From JAKLEX01 sp035327525 (GTDB lineage: Bacteria; Patescibacteriota; Minisyncoccia; Phycocordibacterales; JAACPR01), in assembly GCA_035327525.1 (NCBI GenBank), contig DAOLDC010000014.1, forward strand, positions 1-17,892: DNA of 17,892 bases. Direction: 5' to 3'. This document shows positions 6,014 to 13,350 of this stretch, piece after piece. Within the stretch, counting starts at the first letter, position 1. Every line of letters begins with the position of its first letter. Below the pieces are notes generated by a model. That model ran no database searches, was not told where the DNA came from, and was given only the letters and a program-made list of their open reading frames with translations. Position numbers and translations under genes: made by a program.

Positions 6014-6358
6014 ATGAATAAAACAAAATTAGACAAAAGAACAAGAAGACACGCGAGAATCAGAGCAAAAATTTCTGGAACAGAAATCAAACCTCGTCTT
6101 ACTGTTTCTAAGTCTAATAATAACATCATTGCTCAATTGATAAATGACGACAAAGGAGAAACAATTGCTTATGTTTGGACAAAAAATACCGAGGGCAAAA
6201 ATCTTGGAGAAAGATCAATTAGCGCTGGAAAAAAAATCGCCGAACTAGCAACTGCAAAAAAAATAAAAGAAGTTGTCTTTGATCGTGGAGGATTCAAATA
6301 CGCAGGAAACATCAAGGCCCTTGCTGATTCTGCCAGAGAAAGCGGTCTTAAATTTTAA
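6014..6358 (+). CDS. rplR: Large ribosomal subunit protein uL18
   Basis: uL18 binds 5S rRNA with uL5 and helps form the central protuberance. The 114-aa length is normal. Recognisable parts are the basic N-terminus (KLDKRTRRHARIRAKISG), the PRLTVSKSNNNIIAQLI strand pair and the C-terminal FDRGGFKYAGNIKALADSAR. It starts 23 bases after rplF and is followed after 6 bases by rpsE. Confidence 0.97.
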   Translation: MNKTKLDKRTRRHARIRAKISGTEIKPRLTVSKSNNNIIAQLINDDKGETIAYVWTKNTEGKNLGERSISAGKKIAELATAKKIKEVVFDRGGFKYAGNIKALADSARESGLKF

Positions 6359-6364
6359 AAAAAT

Positions 6365-7057
6365 ATGTCAGACGAAACAAAAAACAAAGAAATAGTACAG
6401 GAAACAAATTCACAAGTTTCAACACCAGATCAAAAATCTGCAACAACACCCACAGCCGCATCTACAGAAACTGCGACACCAATTACGGCTGGGGATGAAA
6501 AAAGAACTTTTCGTGGACGAGGTGGCGACAGGGGAGATTTCAAAAAAAACAAAAGGACTTCAAAAAGAAAACCAGCAAAAGCTAGATCTGAATTTGAACA
6601 AAAAATAATCGATATTCGTCGTGTTACTAGAGTTTCTTCTGGTGGAAGAAGATTCAGCTTCAGTGTCGCTGTAGTTGTTGGAAACAAAAAAGGCAAAGTC
6701 GGTGTAGGAATGGGCAAAGCAGGTGACACTTCTCTTGCAATTGACAAAGCTTTCAAGGATGCACAAAAGAAGGCAATACTTGTAAATACTACAAAATCAA
6801 TGTCAATTCCTCACTCTGTAAATGCAAAATTCAATAGCGCAAGAGTAATTATTATGCCAGCACCAGGACGAGGAATAATTGCTGGATCATCATTAAGAGA
6901 TATTATTGAATTAGGTGGTTTTGCAGATGTGAATTGCAAAATTGTTTCTGGAAGCAAGAACAAATTGAATATTGCAAAAGCTACAATCAAGGCAATGTCT
7001 ACTTTTTCAAATACAAAAATAATAGAACGAACACCAAGAACAGAAATAAAAAAGTAA
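6365..7057 (+). CDS. rpsE: Small ribosomal subunit protein uS5 with a long N-terminal extension
   Basis: uS5 is at the mRNA entry and decoding region and affects accuracy. The core begins near residue 75 with EFEQKIIDIRRVTRVSSGGRR and continues with VGVGMGKAGDTSLAIDKAF, the HSVNAKFNSARVIIMPAPGRG region and GSKNKLNIAKATIKAM, matching the family. The first 75 residues are extra: 40 residues rich in Thr, Ala, Ser and Glu, then a basic Arg/Gly/Lys-rich stretch (RGRGGDRGDFKKNKRTSKRK). This raises the length to 230 from the usual 165 or so. The basic part may touch rRNA; this is inference. Confidence 0.97.
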   Translation: MSDETKNKEIVQETNSQVSTPDQKSATTPTAASTETATPITAGDEKRTFRGRGGDRGDFKKNKRTSKRKPAKARSEFEQKIIDIRRVTRVSSGGRRFSFSVAVVVGNKKGKVGVGMGKAGDTSLAIDKAFKDAQKKAILVNTTKSMSIPHSVNAKFNSARVIIMPAPGRGIIAGSSLRDIIELGGFADVNCKIVSGSKNKLNIAKATIKAMSTFSNTKIIERTPRTEIKK

Positions 7058-7058
7058 T

Positions 7059-7496
7059 ATGAAAATTCACCAAATAAAAAGAAATACAAAGTTAATAAAA
7101 TCTAAACTGGTTGGTCGCGGAGGAAAACGCGGAAAAACTTCAGGAAAAGGAACAAAAGGTCAAAAATCCCGTTCCGGAAAAAAGATTCGTCCAGAAATTA
7201 GAGATATAATCAAAAAAATCCCAAAACTTCGTGGTCGCGGAATGAATTTTAACAAATCCAGATTTAACCCATTTGAATTAATCAGTCTCTCAAAAATCGA
7301 CAAAGTATTTTCAGCCAGCGAAACTGTTTCACCAAAAACTATTTTTGAAAAAAAACTTTTTCGGAAAGTTGATGGAAAATTCCCAAGAATAAAGATCTCA
7401 GCCGGAGAGCTCAAGAGCAAACTGACTTTTTCTGGTGTTAATTTTACAAAATCAGCAAAAGAAATTGTAGAAAAAATTGGTGGAAAAATAAAATAA
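7059..7496 (+). CDS. rplO: Large ribosomal subunit protein uL15
   Basis: uL15 is a late 50S assembly protein whose glycine- and lysine-rich N-terminus penetrates 23S rRNA. This part is seen as GRGGKRGKTSGKGTKGQKSRSG, followed by the shorter globular domain with KIDKVF, the GELKSKLTFSGVNFTKSAKE segment and an ending in KIGGKIK. It starts 1 base after the rpsE stop, so rpmD (uL30), which usually lies between them, is absent. secY follows after 1 base. Confidence 0.96.
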   Translation: MKIHQIKRNTKLIKSKLVGRGGKRGKTSGKGTKGQKSRSGKKIRPEIRDIIKKIPKLRGRGMNFNKSRFNPFELISLSKIDKVFSASETVSPKTIFEKKLFRKVDGKFPRIKISAGELKSKLTFSGVNFTKSAKEIVEKIGGKIK

Positions 7497-7497
7497 A

Positions 7498-8772
7498 ATG
7501 TTAAGTAGCTTTTTTAACAAAATAAAATTGATAATAAAAGACAAGAATTTGTCAAAAAAGATTCTTTTTGTTTTGGGTGCGCTTGTTGTCTTTCGACTTT
7601 TTGCAAGTATTCCAATTCCTGGAATAGATCAATTTGCACTACGGTCATTTCTGGATAACAACCAATTTTTTGGCCTTCTGGACATTTTTTCTGGAGGTGG
7701 ATTATCTGGATTGTCTATTGTAATGCTTGGTGTTAGCCCATACATTACCTCTTCAATTATAATGCAGTTATCAACTATTATGTCTCCAAAACTGAAGGCA
7801 CTTTATCATGAGAACGGAGAGGCTGGTAGAAAAAAATTCATGCAATATTCTAGATTGCTTACACTGCCAATCGCTGTTATTCAGGCGTTTGGTTTTTTGA
7901 TGTTATTACAACAGCAAGGTATCGTCTATGAATTGAGTAGTTTGCAATTGATAACCAACATAATAACAATTACAGCAGGATCAATGTTACTGATGTTTGT
8001 TGGAGAATTGATTACAGAATTTGGTATTGGAAATGGAGTTTCATTAATTATCTTTTCCGGAATCGTTGCGGGTCTTCCAACAGCCTTGCAACAGACAATA
8101 TTCGCCTTTGATGTATCAATGATTCCTACATATGTTGCCTTTGTTGTTATTGGATTGGCTATAATATTGGGAGTTGTTGTTATTACAGAATCAGAACGAC
8201 CAATTCCGATTACATATGCAAAACAAATTCGTGGTAATCGACAATATGGTGGAGTGTCTACCTATTTGCCACTACGGGTCAATATGGCAGGAGTTATTCC
8301 GATAATTTTTGCACTATCTATTTTGCTATTACCACAGATGATAACCAATTTTCTTTCTGCATCATCAAACGCAACTGTTCAAGCGGTTAGTTTGGCGGTC
8401 AATAACTTTCTAACAAATCAACTATTTTACGGAATTACATATTTCTTGTTGGTATTTTTGTTTACATATTTTTATACAGCAGTTACATTTGATCCAAATT
8501 CAATTGCAACAAATTTACAAAAATCAGGTGCATTTATTCCCGGTGTAAGACCTGGAGAATCGACCTCACTACACATTGGACATGTTTTGACTAGGATTAC
8601 TTTTGTCGGAGCATCATTTTTGGGAATAATTGCCGTATTACCTATTATCGCACAAAGCATTTCTGGCATAACATCTCTAACAATTGGTGGAACAGCATTA
8701 TTGATCGCCGTATCTGTAGTTATTGATTTGATAAAAAAAATAGATTCACAGATCTCGATGAAGGAGTACTAG
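7498..8772 (+). CDS. secY: Preprotein translocase channel subunit SecY
   Basis: SecY forms the membrane channel for Sec-dependent export and membrane insertion. The 424 residues show about ten hydrophobic segments and the known landmarks: the plug-region IPIPGID, GLSIVMLGVSPYITSSIIMQL, the GIGNGVSLIIFSGI helix, the ERPIPITYAKQ loop, YLPLRVNMAGVIPIIFA, the cytosolic GAFIPGVRPGEST loop that meets SecA and the ribosome, and the final GTALLIAVSVVIDLIKKID. It starts 1 base after rplO, so it is co-translated with the ribosomal genes. SecE and SecG are not in the window. Confidence 0.98.
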   Translation: MLSSFFNKIKLIIKDKNLSKKILFVLGALVVFRLFASIPIPGIDQFALRSFLDNNQFFGLLDIFSGGGLSGLSIVMLGVSPYITSSIIMQLSTIMSPKLKALYHENGEAGRKKFMQYSRLLTLPIAVIQAFGFLMLLQQQGIVYELSSLQLITNIITITAGSMLLMFVGELITEFGIGNGVSLIIFSGIVAGLPTALQQTIFAFDVSMIPTYVAFVVIGLAIILGVVVITESERPIPITYAKQIRGNRQYGGVSTYLPLRVNMAGVIPIIFALSILLLPQMITNFLSASSNATVQAVSLAVNNFLTNQLFYGITYFLLVFLFTYFYTAVTFDPNSIATNLQKSGAFIPGVRPGESTSLHIGHVLTRITFVGASFLGIIAVLPIIAQSISGITSLTIGGTALLIAVSVVIDLIKKIDSQISMKEY

Positions 8773-8791
8773 TAAAAATTTTTCCTGGGAG

Positions 8792-8797
8792 TATAAT
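8792..8797 (+). promoter_or_regulatory. Possible -10 element before adk
   Basis: A perfect TATAAT lies 31 bases before the adk start in the 56-base gap after secY. No good -35 and no TGn extension are seen, so a promoter here is only possible. Confidence 0.3.
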
Positions 8798-8828
8798 GAA
8801 TTTTGGAGTAATTTTTTAATTAACCAAA

Positions 8829-9419
8829 ATGCAATTACTAACAACAATATTCATCGGTAGATCAGGATGTGGAAAAGGAACACAGATAGAAAAACTATCG
8901 GAATATATAAAACTCAATGATAGTAAATCCATTTTTCATCTGGAAGCTGGCGAGAGATTTCGTGATTTTATAAAACAGAATACTTATGCCGCAGATTTGG
9001 CAAGAAAAATAAACGCTGAAGGTGGATTGCAACCAGAATTTTTGTCAATTTGGGCGTGGGGTGGTGAATTGGTAAAAAAATTAAAGAAAGATCAACATTT
9101 GTTTATAGACGGAACACCGCGTCGTGTCGGCGAGGCTCGAACACTAGAATCAGCATTGGATTTTTTTGAAAGACAAAAAGTTCATGTAGTTTATTTGAAT
9201 GTTTCCAGAGAATGGTCAATAGAAAAAATGAAAAATCGTGGCAGAAAAGATGACAAGGAAATGTCAGATATTTTGGCCAGACTGGACTGGTTTGATAATG
9301 AAGTTGTTCCGGTTATTGATTATTTTCGTGCACATAGAGAATATCTTTTTACAGAAATAAATGGCGAGCAATCAGTGGACGATGTTCACAAAGATATTTT
9401 GATAGGTCTAGATATTTAA
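8829..9419 (+). CDS. adk: Adenylate kinase-family nucleoside monophosphate kinase
   Basis: The enzyme is expected to catalyse ATP + AMP to 2 ADP in the cytoplasm. The 196 residues hold a P-loop GRSGCGKGTQ (residues 10-19), an NMP-binding GERFR segment near 41, and DGTPRR (94-99), which stands in place of the usual DGFPR. The lid is short: RGRKDDKEM (137-145), then R151 in a helix, as in AK1/UMP-CMP kinases, with no four-cysteine or beta-rich lid. Its place after secY is the classic adk position, which supports the name. The changed P-loop and FPR motifs leave some doubt about whether AMP or another NMP is the preferred substrate. Confidence 0.85.
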   Translation: MQLLTTIFIGRSGCGKGTQIEKLSEYIKLNDSKSIFHLEAGERFRDFIKQNTYAADLARKINAEGGLQPEFLSIWAWGGELVKKLKKDQHLFIDGTPRRVGEARTLESALDFFERQKVHVVYLNVSREWSIEKMKNRGRKDDKEMSDILARLDWFDNEVVPVIDYFRAHREYLFTEINGEQSVDDVHKDILIGLDI

Positions 9420-9426
9420 ACTTTTA

Positions 9427-10194
9427 ATGATAAAACTAAAAACAAAATCTGAAATAGAAAAACTGCGAATTGGTGGCAAAAAATTGGCAGAAATAATTGA
9501 TGCAACGGCAAAACAGGTGAAACCTGGGGTTTTTGCTAATGAATTGAATGATTTTGCCCATCAGATGATGCTGAAAATGGGTGTAAAATCGTCTTTTTTG
9601 AATTATAGGCCATCTGGAGCCAGAACACCTTTTCCTGCCAGTATTTGCGTTTCTATAAATGATGAAATAGTTCATGGTATTCCAGAAAAAACAAAACAAA
9701 TAAAATCTGGCGACGTGGTAAAAATAGACGGTGGAATAATTTCTGACGGACTTTTTACTGATCATGCTATAACTGTTGCTGTTGGTGAAGTTTCAAAAGA
9801 TATAAATGAATTGATAAATAGAACAAAAGAAGCTCTAAACGCCGGAATAAAAAAATGTGTAATTGGAAATTATATCAGCGATATCGGTTTGGCAATTGAG
9901 AAGGTTGCAAAAAAATCAAATCTAACCGTTGTAAATGATTTGACCGGACACGGAGTTGGTTATGCTGTTCATGAAGATCCATTTGTTCCAAATTGTGGAG
10001 GATTTGGGAAAAGAGAAATTTTGGAAAACGGACTAGTTATTGCAATCGAACCAATGTTTACACTTGGTAGGCCAGAAATAATTGTCGCCAGAGACGGCCA
10101 TACTTACAAGACAAAAGACGGCTCTATTGCAACACAATTTGAACACACAGTTGCTATCACAGAAAAAGGTCCGATTATTTTGACAAAAAAATAA
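9427..10194 (+). CDS. map: Type I methionine aminopeptidase
   Basis: This enzyme removes the initiator methionine from new proteins. The 255-aa length is normal. The metal ligands expected from the E. coli enzyme are all visible: D101 in KIDGG, D112 in FTDHA, H175 in TGHGVG, E208 in AIEPMF and E239 in QFEHTV. The substrate-side histidine H83 in IVHGIP is also present. No N-terminal zinc-finger or SH3-like extension is seen. It starts 7 bases after adk and completes the usual secY-adk-map order. Confidence 0.97.
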   Translation: MIKLKTKSEIEKLRIGGKKLAEIIDATAKQVKPGVFANELNDFAHQMMLKMGVKSSFLNYRPSGARTPFPASICVSINDEIVHGIPEKTKQIKSGDVVKIDGGIISDGLFTDHAITVAVGEVSKDINELINRTKEALNAGIKKCVIGNYISDIGLAIEKVAKKSNLTVVNDLTGHGVGYAVHEDPFVPNCGGFGKREILENGLVIAIEPMFTLGRPEIIVARDGHTYKTKDGSIATQFEHTVAITEKGPIILTKK

Positions 10195-10242
10195 TTCAAA
10201 TTTTATATTATTGCCCCTTTTTTATATTATTATTCTTTTTTC

Positions 10243-10251
10243 TGTTATAAT
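10243..10251 (+). promoter_or_regulatory. Extended -10 promoter before ndk
   Basis: TG-T-TATAAT (10243-10251) lies in the AT-rich 119-base gap between map and ndk. No -35 at the correct spacing is recognisable, as is common for extended -10 promoters. Transcription would begin near 10258, giving a leader of about 55 bases. Nothing else is seen in this gap. Confidence 0.5.
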
Positions 10252-10313
10252 CAATTTAAATCTATTGTAGATAATGTTTTTAATAATTTAAAATAAAATA
10301 ATTTAAGATAAAA

Positions 10314-10916
10314 ATGAAAGAAAATAAAGAGAAAACGCTTGTAATTATAAAACCAGATGGAATTCAGCGCAGTTTGATTGGCGAAATAATCAGTCGAATG
10401 GAAAGAGTCGGATTGAAGTTGGTCGCCTTGAAAATGTTTGTGCCAAACAAAGAACTGATAGAAAAACATTATACATTAGAAGATAATTGGATTGAAAAAG
10501 TTGGAAAAAAGACGATAGAAGCCTATAAGTCAAAAGGTTTACCACCAAAAGATAGTGACCCGATAAAAGCTGGCGAAAGGGTTTTGGAAGTTCTGATGAA
10601 ATATATGACTTTTGGTCCGATTATTGCGATGGTTTGGCAGGGAGGACATGCCGTACAAATTACCAGAAAACTTGTTGGTGGAACGGAACCGCTGACTTCT
10701 GATATCGGAACATTGCGTGGTGATTTTGTTTTGGATTCATATCAAATAGCCGATATTGGCGGTCGAGCTATTAGAAATTTGATTCATGCATCCAGTTCTG
10801 TTGAGGAGGCAGAAAAAGAAATAGATCTGTGGTTTTCAAAAGATGAAATTTTGAATTATCGCCTTGTTCAAGAGCAAATCCTTTATGACGTTAATTTGGA
10901 CGGTATTTTGGAATAA
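10314..10916 (+). CDS. ndk: Nucleoside diphosphate kinase, long form
   Basis: The enzyme transfers phosphate from ATP to other NDPs through a phosphohistidine. The start KTLVIIKPDGIQRSLIGEII is canonical. The active-site histidine is H158 in RNLIHASSSVEEAEKEI, where the usual SDS of the family reads SSS. The G(T)LRGDF motif is at about 132-138. Between residues 52 and 98 there is an insertion of about 40-50 residues relative to the 140-150-aa bacterial enzymes, raising the length to 200. A similar long form is known in some archaea and CPR bacteria, from memory. It stands alone between map and the RNA gene. Confidence 0.93.
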   Translation: MKENKEKTLVIIKPDGIQRSLIGEIISRMERVGLKLVALKMFVPNKELIEKHYTLEDNWIEKVGKKTIEAYKSKGLPPKDSDPIKAGERVLEVLMKYMTFGPIIAMVWQGGHAVQITRKLVGGTEPLTSDIGTLRGDFVLDSYQIADIGGRAIRNLIHASSSVEEAEKEIDLWFSKDEILNYRLVQEQILYDVNLDGILE

Positions 10917-10972
10917 ATTTTTCTTAAAACGCAATCAACAGGATATCAACTTCGTGCACGCTTTACATCGAC

Positions 10973-11000
10973 TTGCCTCACATTTTTGTCTTGATATAAT
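10973..11000 (+). promoter_or_regulatory. Promoter of the structured RNA
   Basis: The -35-like TTGCCT (10973-10978) is 16 bases from a perfect TATAAT (10995-11000) with an extended TG-A element (10992-10994). Transcription would begin near 11007, three bases before the closing stem of the RNA at 11010. Confidence 0.75.
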
Positions 11001-11006
11001 TGAATC

Positions 11007-11161
11007 AGGATCACGCAATGACTTCTAGATTATGATCCTAAAGGGAGGTTCAAATTATTACACACCTTGGTGTGCAGTTGAGGACACCCACTTGTAATCA
11101 AGCTAGGGTCTCATTGCGTGATTCTAATAAAGTGCATCGGCAAACTTTGCCGGTGTTTTTT
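11007..11161 (+). ncRNA. Structured non-coding RNA, 6S-like or new
   Basis: A promoter, a long-range fold and a terminator frame this ORF-free unit. The closing stem pairs 11010-11021 with 11111-11122, 12 perfect base pairs. Directly inside, 11034-11040 (GATCCTA) pairs with 11104-11110 (TAGGGTC) with one G-U pair, leaving a 12-base bulge on the 5' side only. Further in are ATTAC 11057-11061 with GTAAT 11094-11098, a hairpin CACACC-TT-GGTGTG (11061-11074), and alternatives GGTGT with ACACC, and CTTG-TAAT-CAAG (11091-11102). An AGGGAGG stretch (11042-11048) is unpaired. The rod with a large asymmetric bubble recalls 6S RNA. I see no motifs of SRP RNA, tmRNA, RNase P RNA or common riboswitches. 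Confidence 0.7.
11135..11161 (+). terminator. Intrinsic terminator of the structured RNA
   Basis: CATCGGC (11135-11141) pairs with GCCGGTG (11149-11155), one G-U pair, and the AAACTTT between can tighten the loop. Six T follow (11156-11161). It closes the RNA unit before the next gene. Confidence 0.88.
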
Positions 11162-11174
11162 ATTAGAGTTTTTT

Positions 11175-11183
11175 TGATATAAT
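11175..11183 (+). promoter_or_regulatory. Extended -10 promoter before the membrane protein gene
   Basis: TG-A-TATAAT (11175-11183) begins just after the RNA terminator and ends 13 bases before the ATG at 11197. Transcription would begin near 11190, leaving a leader of about 7 bases with no ribosome binding site. Confidence 0.6.
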
Positions 11184-11196
11184 AATTAGAGCAAAA

Positions 11197-11598
11197 ATGA
11201 TTTACAAAAAACCACTATTCAAAGAAGTATTTATTCTGTCTCTTACTGTTGCAGTTTTGCATTATTTTGCGACTATACATTCTCTGTACTGGTCAATTGG
11301 CTGGTATGATATTATGATGCATTTTTTGGGTGGCCTATTGATCGGCCTGATTGCTTTCTTGTTTTTTTTCACTTCTGACAAAATTCATTATCCAAAAGAT
11401 AATAAAATTGTAATATTTGTGACCGTTATTGGCGTGGTATTAGTCGTCGGTTTATTTTGGGAATTATGGGAAATATTTGTAGGTTTTACGGATACAGTGA
11501 ACGATGCTGGCGACACGGCACTGGATTTGATTATGGACGTAATTGGAGCCATTTTTGCTTATTATTACGGCTTATCAAGACTGAATTTTGAAAAATAA
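11197..11598 (+). CDS. Small four-helix membrane protein, YjdF/DUF2238-like
   Basis: The function is unknown. The 133-aa protein has four hydrophobic segments, at about residues 11-28, 38-58, 71-92 and 108-125. Conserved-looking polar residues sit in or next to the helices: WYDIMMHFLGG in the second, FWELWEIFVGF at the end of the third, and DTALDLIMDVIGAIFAYYYG in the last. This spacing of D-H-GG, WE-WE and D-D-G is what I associate with the YjdF/DUF2238 inner-membrane family; the assignment is from memory. It is 8 bases upstream of the beta-CASP nuclease gene and probably shares its transcript. Confidence 0.75.
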   Translation: MIYKKPLFKEVFILSLTVAVLHYFATIHSLYWSIGWYDIMMHFLGGLLIGLIAFLFFFTSDKIHYPKDNKIVIFVTVIGVVLVVGLFWELWEIFVGFTDTVNDAGDTALDLIMDVIGAIFAYYYGLSRLNFEK

Positions 11599-11606
11599 AA
11601 TAACTT

Positions 11607-13001
11607 ATGCAGGAAAAAAAAGATAAAAGTCAAAACAAATTAAAAATTAGTTTTTATGGTGGAACAGAATCTGTAACTGGTGCCAATTTTGTTTTGCAAA
11701 GCGAAAAAACTGCAATTATGATTGATTGTGGTTTGACCCAGGGAGTAAATTTTGAACCAACATCAGATCCGAACAGAAAATCATTTCCATACAATCCGGC
11801 AGATATTGATTTTTTGATTGTAACTCATGCCCATACAGACCACATTGGTCGAATCCCTAAATTAGTAAAGGACGGTTTTTCGGGACAAATTTTCTCTACA
11901 AAGCAGACAAAAGAAATTGCCGAATTGATGTTTGATGATGCGCTATCAATTCTATCTAACGAAGCCAGAAAGAAAAACATTGATCCTTTGTATGAAAAGA
12001 GGGACATAGTTGCAGCCCTATCAATGTGGGAAACACACGACTACCATCAATCTTTTGATTTGAATGATGAATTTTCTATTTTGTTCAAAGATGCTGGACA
12101 TATTCTGGGTTCTGCAATAGTAAATATCCGACACAAGGAAACTGCAAAAAACATTGTATTTACTGGTGATTTGGGAAATACACCGACACCACTGATTCGT
12201 AATACGGAGGAAATTACAGATGCCGATTATTTGATAATGGAAAGTGTTTATGGTGATAGAAATCATGCCAAAAAACTAGAAAGAAAAGAAAAACTACGAG
12301 AAATTTTGCAAAAAATAATAGATCGCAAAGGAACGCTTTTGATACCTGTTTTTTCACTAGAAAAAACACAAGTTATTTTGCATGAAATGAATGATCTAAT
12401 AGAGGGCGGTAGAATTCCGTCTGTTCCTGTTTTTTTTGATTCTCCATTAGGAATTAGATTAACCGAAATTTATCAAAAGCAGTTCAAAAATTTTAATAAA
12501 AAAGTTCAAGAAAGAATAAAATCCGGTGACGATATTTTTGATTTTCCGAAATTGACCAAAACTTATTCACGAGATGAATCAGAGAGCATTAGAAAAACTC
12601 CGTCACCAAAAATAATTATTGCCAGTTCTGGTATGAGTACTGGCGGAAGAATTTTGTATCATGAAAAAGAATATCTGCCAGATCCAAAGAATGCAATTTT
12701 GTTTATTGGGTATCAGGTGCCAGGTTCTATTGGTAGAGCGATCGAGGAGGGTACTAGAGATGTAAAAATAGATGGTCAAATGCTGCCAATAAAGGCACAA
12801 ATTCACACAGTTTCTGGATATTCCTCACACATGGATTCTGATAATTTGGTTGAATTTGTCTCAAAGACCGCCGATAGGGTAAAAAAAGTTTTTGTAGTTA
12901 TGGGTGAACCAAAATCTGCCATGTTTTTAACACAAAAATTGCGCGACAATCTGAATGTCAACGCAATTCATCCAAAGGAAGGAGAAAGTTTTACTATTTA
13001 G
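11607..13001 (+). CDS. Beta-CASP metallo-beta-lactamase-fold ribonuclease
   Basis: This belongs to the zinc-dependent RNA-processing nucleases of the CPSF73/YSH1 type. In the 464 residues, the lactamase domain starts with KISFYGGTESVTGANFVL and holds D40, the zinc motif HAHTDH (74-79), H165 in GHILGS and D188 in TGDLG. The beta-CASP insertion begins with the acidic residue E212 in MESVYGDR and includes SSGMSTGGR (340-348). The C-terminal RMMBL part has H400 and H408 in IHTVSGYSSHMD. No KH domain or other RNA-binding addition is present, unlike archaeal aCPSF1, and no RNase J-type C-terminal domain. It likely trims or cleaves RNA in the cytoplasm. Its stop codon overlaps the 3' end of rplT on the other strand. 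Confidence 0.93.
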   Translation: MQEKKDKSQNKLKISFYGGTESVTGANFVLQSEKTAIMIDCGLTQGVNFEPTSDPNRKSFPYNPADIDFLIVTHAHTDHIGRIPKLVKDGFSGQIFSTKQTKEIAELMFDDALSILSNEARKKNIDPLYEKRDIVAALSMWETHDYHQSFDLNDEFSILFKDAGHILGSAIVNIRHKETAKNIVFTGDLGNTPTPLIRNTEEITDADYLIMESVYGDRNHAKKLERKEKLREILQKIIDRKGTLLIPVFSLEKTQVILHEMNDLIEGGRIPSVPVFFDSPLGIRLTEIYQKQFKNFNKKVQERIKSGDDIFDFPKLTKTYSRDESESIRKTPSPKIIIASSGMSTGGRILYHEKEYLPDPKNAILFIGYQVPGSIGRAIEEGTRDVKIDGQMLPIKAQIHTVSGYSSHMDSDNLVEFVSKTADRVKKVFVVMGEPKSAMFLTQKLRDNLNVNAIHPKEGESFTI

Positions 13002-13347
13002 TTTCTAGAACTTTTGCAACAATCTTTGCAAATATTTCTGGATTTTTTTCTGCTATTTCTGCCAAGATTTTTCTGTCAATTTCTATTTTGTTATTCTTTA
13101 GACCACCAATAAATTTGCTGTATGAAATTCCAAGAGGTCTAACCCCAGCATTTATTTTTGTACTCCAAAGTTGTCTAAAAGTTCTCTTTTTTGCTCGACG
13201 ATCTCTGAATGCGTTTTGTCCAGCCTTTCTGATCGCTGTCAACGCCATAGCCTCCTTGCTCTTTCGGCCGAAACGATAACCTTTGACCTGTTTTAGGACA
13301 TTTCTTCTTCTTTTATTTGCTGTTGTTCCTCTTTTTACTCGTGACAT
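12994..13347 (-). CDS. rplT: Large ribosomal subunit protein bL20
   Basis: bL20 is an early 50S assembly protein and, in known bacteria, a repressor of its own operon. The 117 residues show the expected basic N-terminal helix (SRVKRGTTANKRRRNVLKQVKGYRF split over residues 2-26), then RDRRAKKRTFRQLWSTKINAG and the globular C-terminal part. It starts 3 bases after rpmI in the infC-rpmI-rplT order. The last 8 bases overlap the convergent beta-CASP gene, and no terminator is visible between the two. Confidence 0.97.
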   Translation of the reverse strand: MSRVKRGTTANKRRRNVLKQVKGYRFGRKSKEAMALTAIRKAGQNAFRDRRAKKRTFRQLWSTKINAGVRPLGISYSKFIGGLKNNKIEIDRKILAEIAEKNPEIFAKIVAKVLETK

Positions 13348-13350
13348 ATA

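Noticed and set aside
10917..11161. SRP RNA, tmRNA, RNase P RNA or tRNA
   Set aside because: The SRP loop motif, the tmRNA tRNA-like ends with CCA, the RNase P conserved blocks and a tRNA cloverleaf were looked for by eye and not seen.
11007..11196. Riboswitch controlling the membrane protein gene at 11197
   Set aside because: The gene has its own -10 element after the terminator, and I recognise no known aptamer; a stand-alone RNA is simpler. It is not fully excluded.
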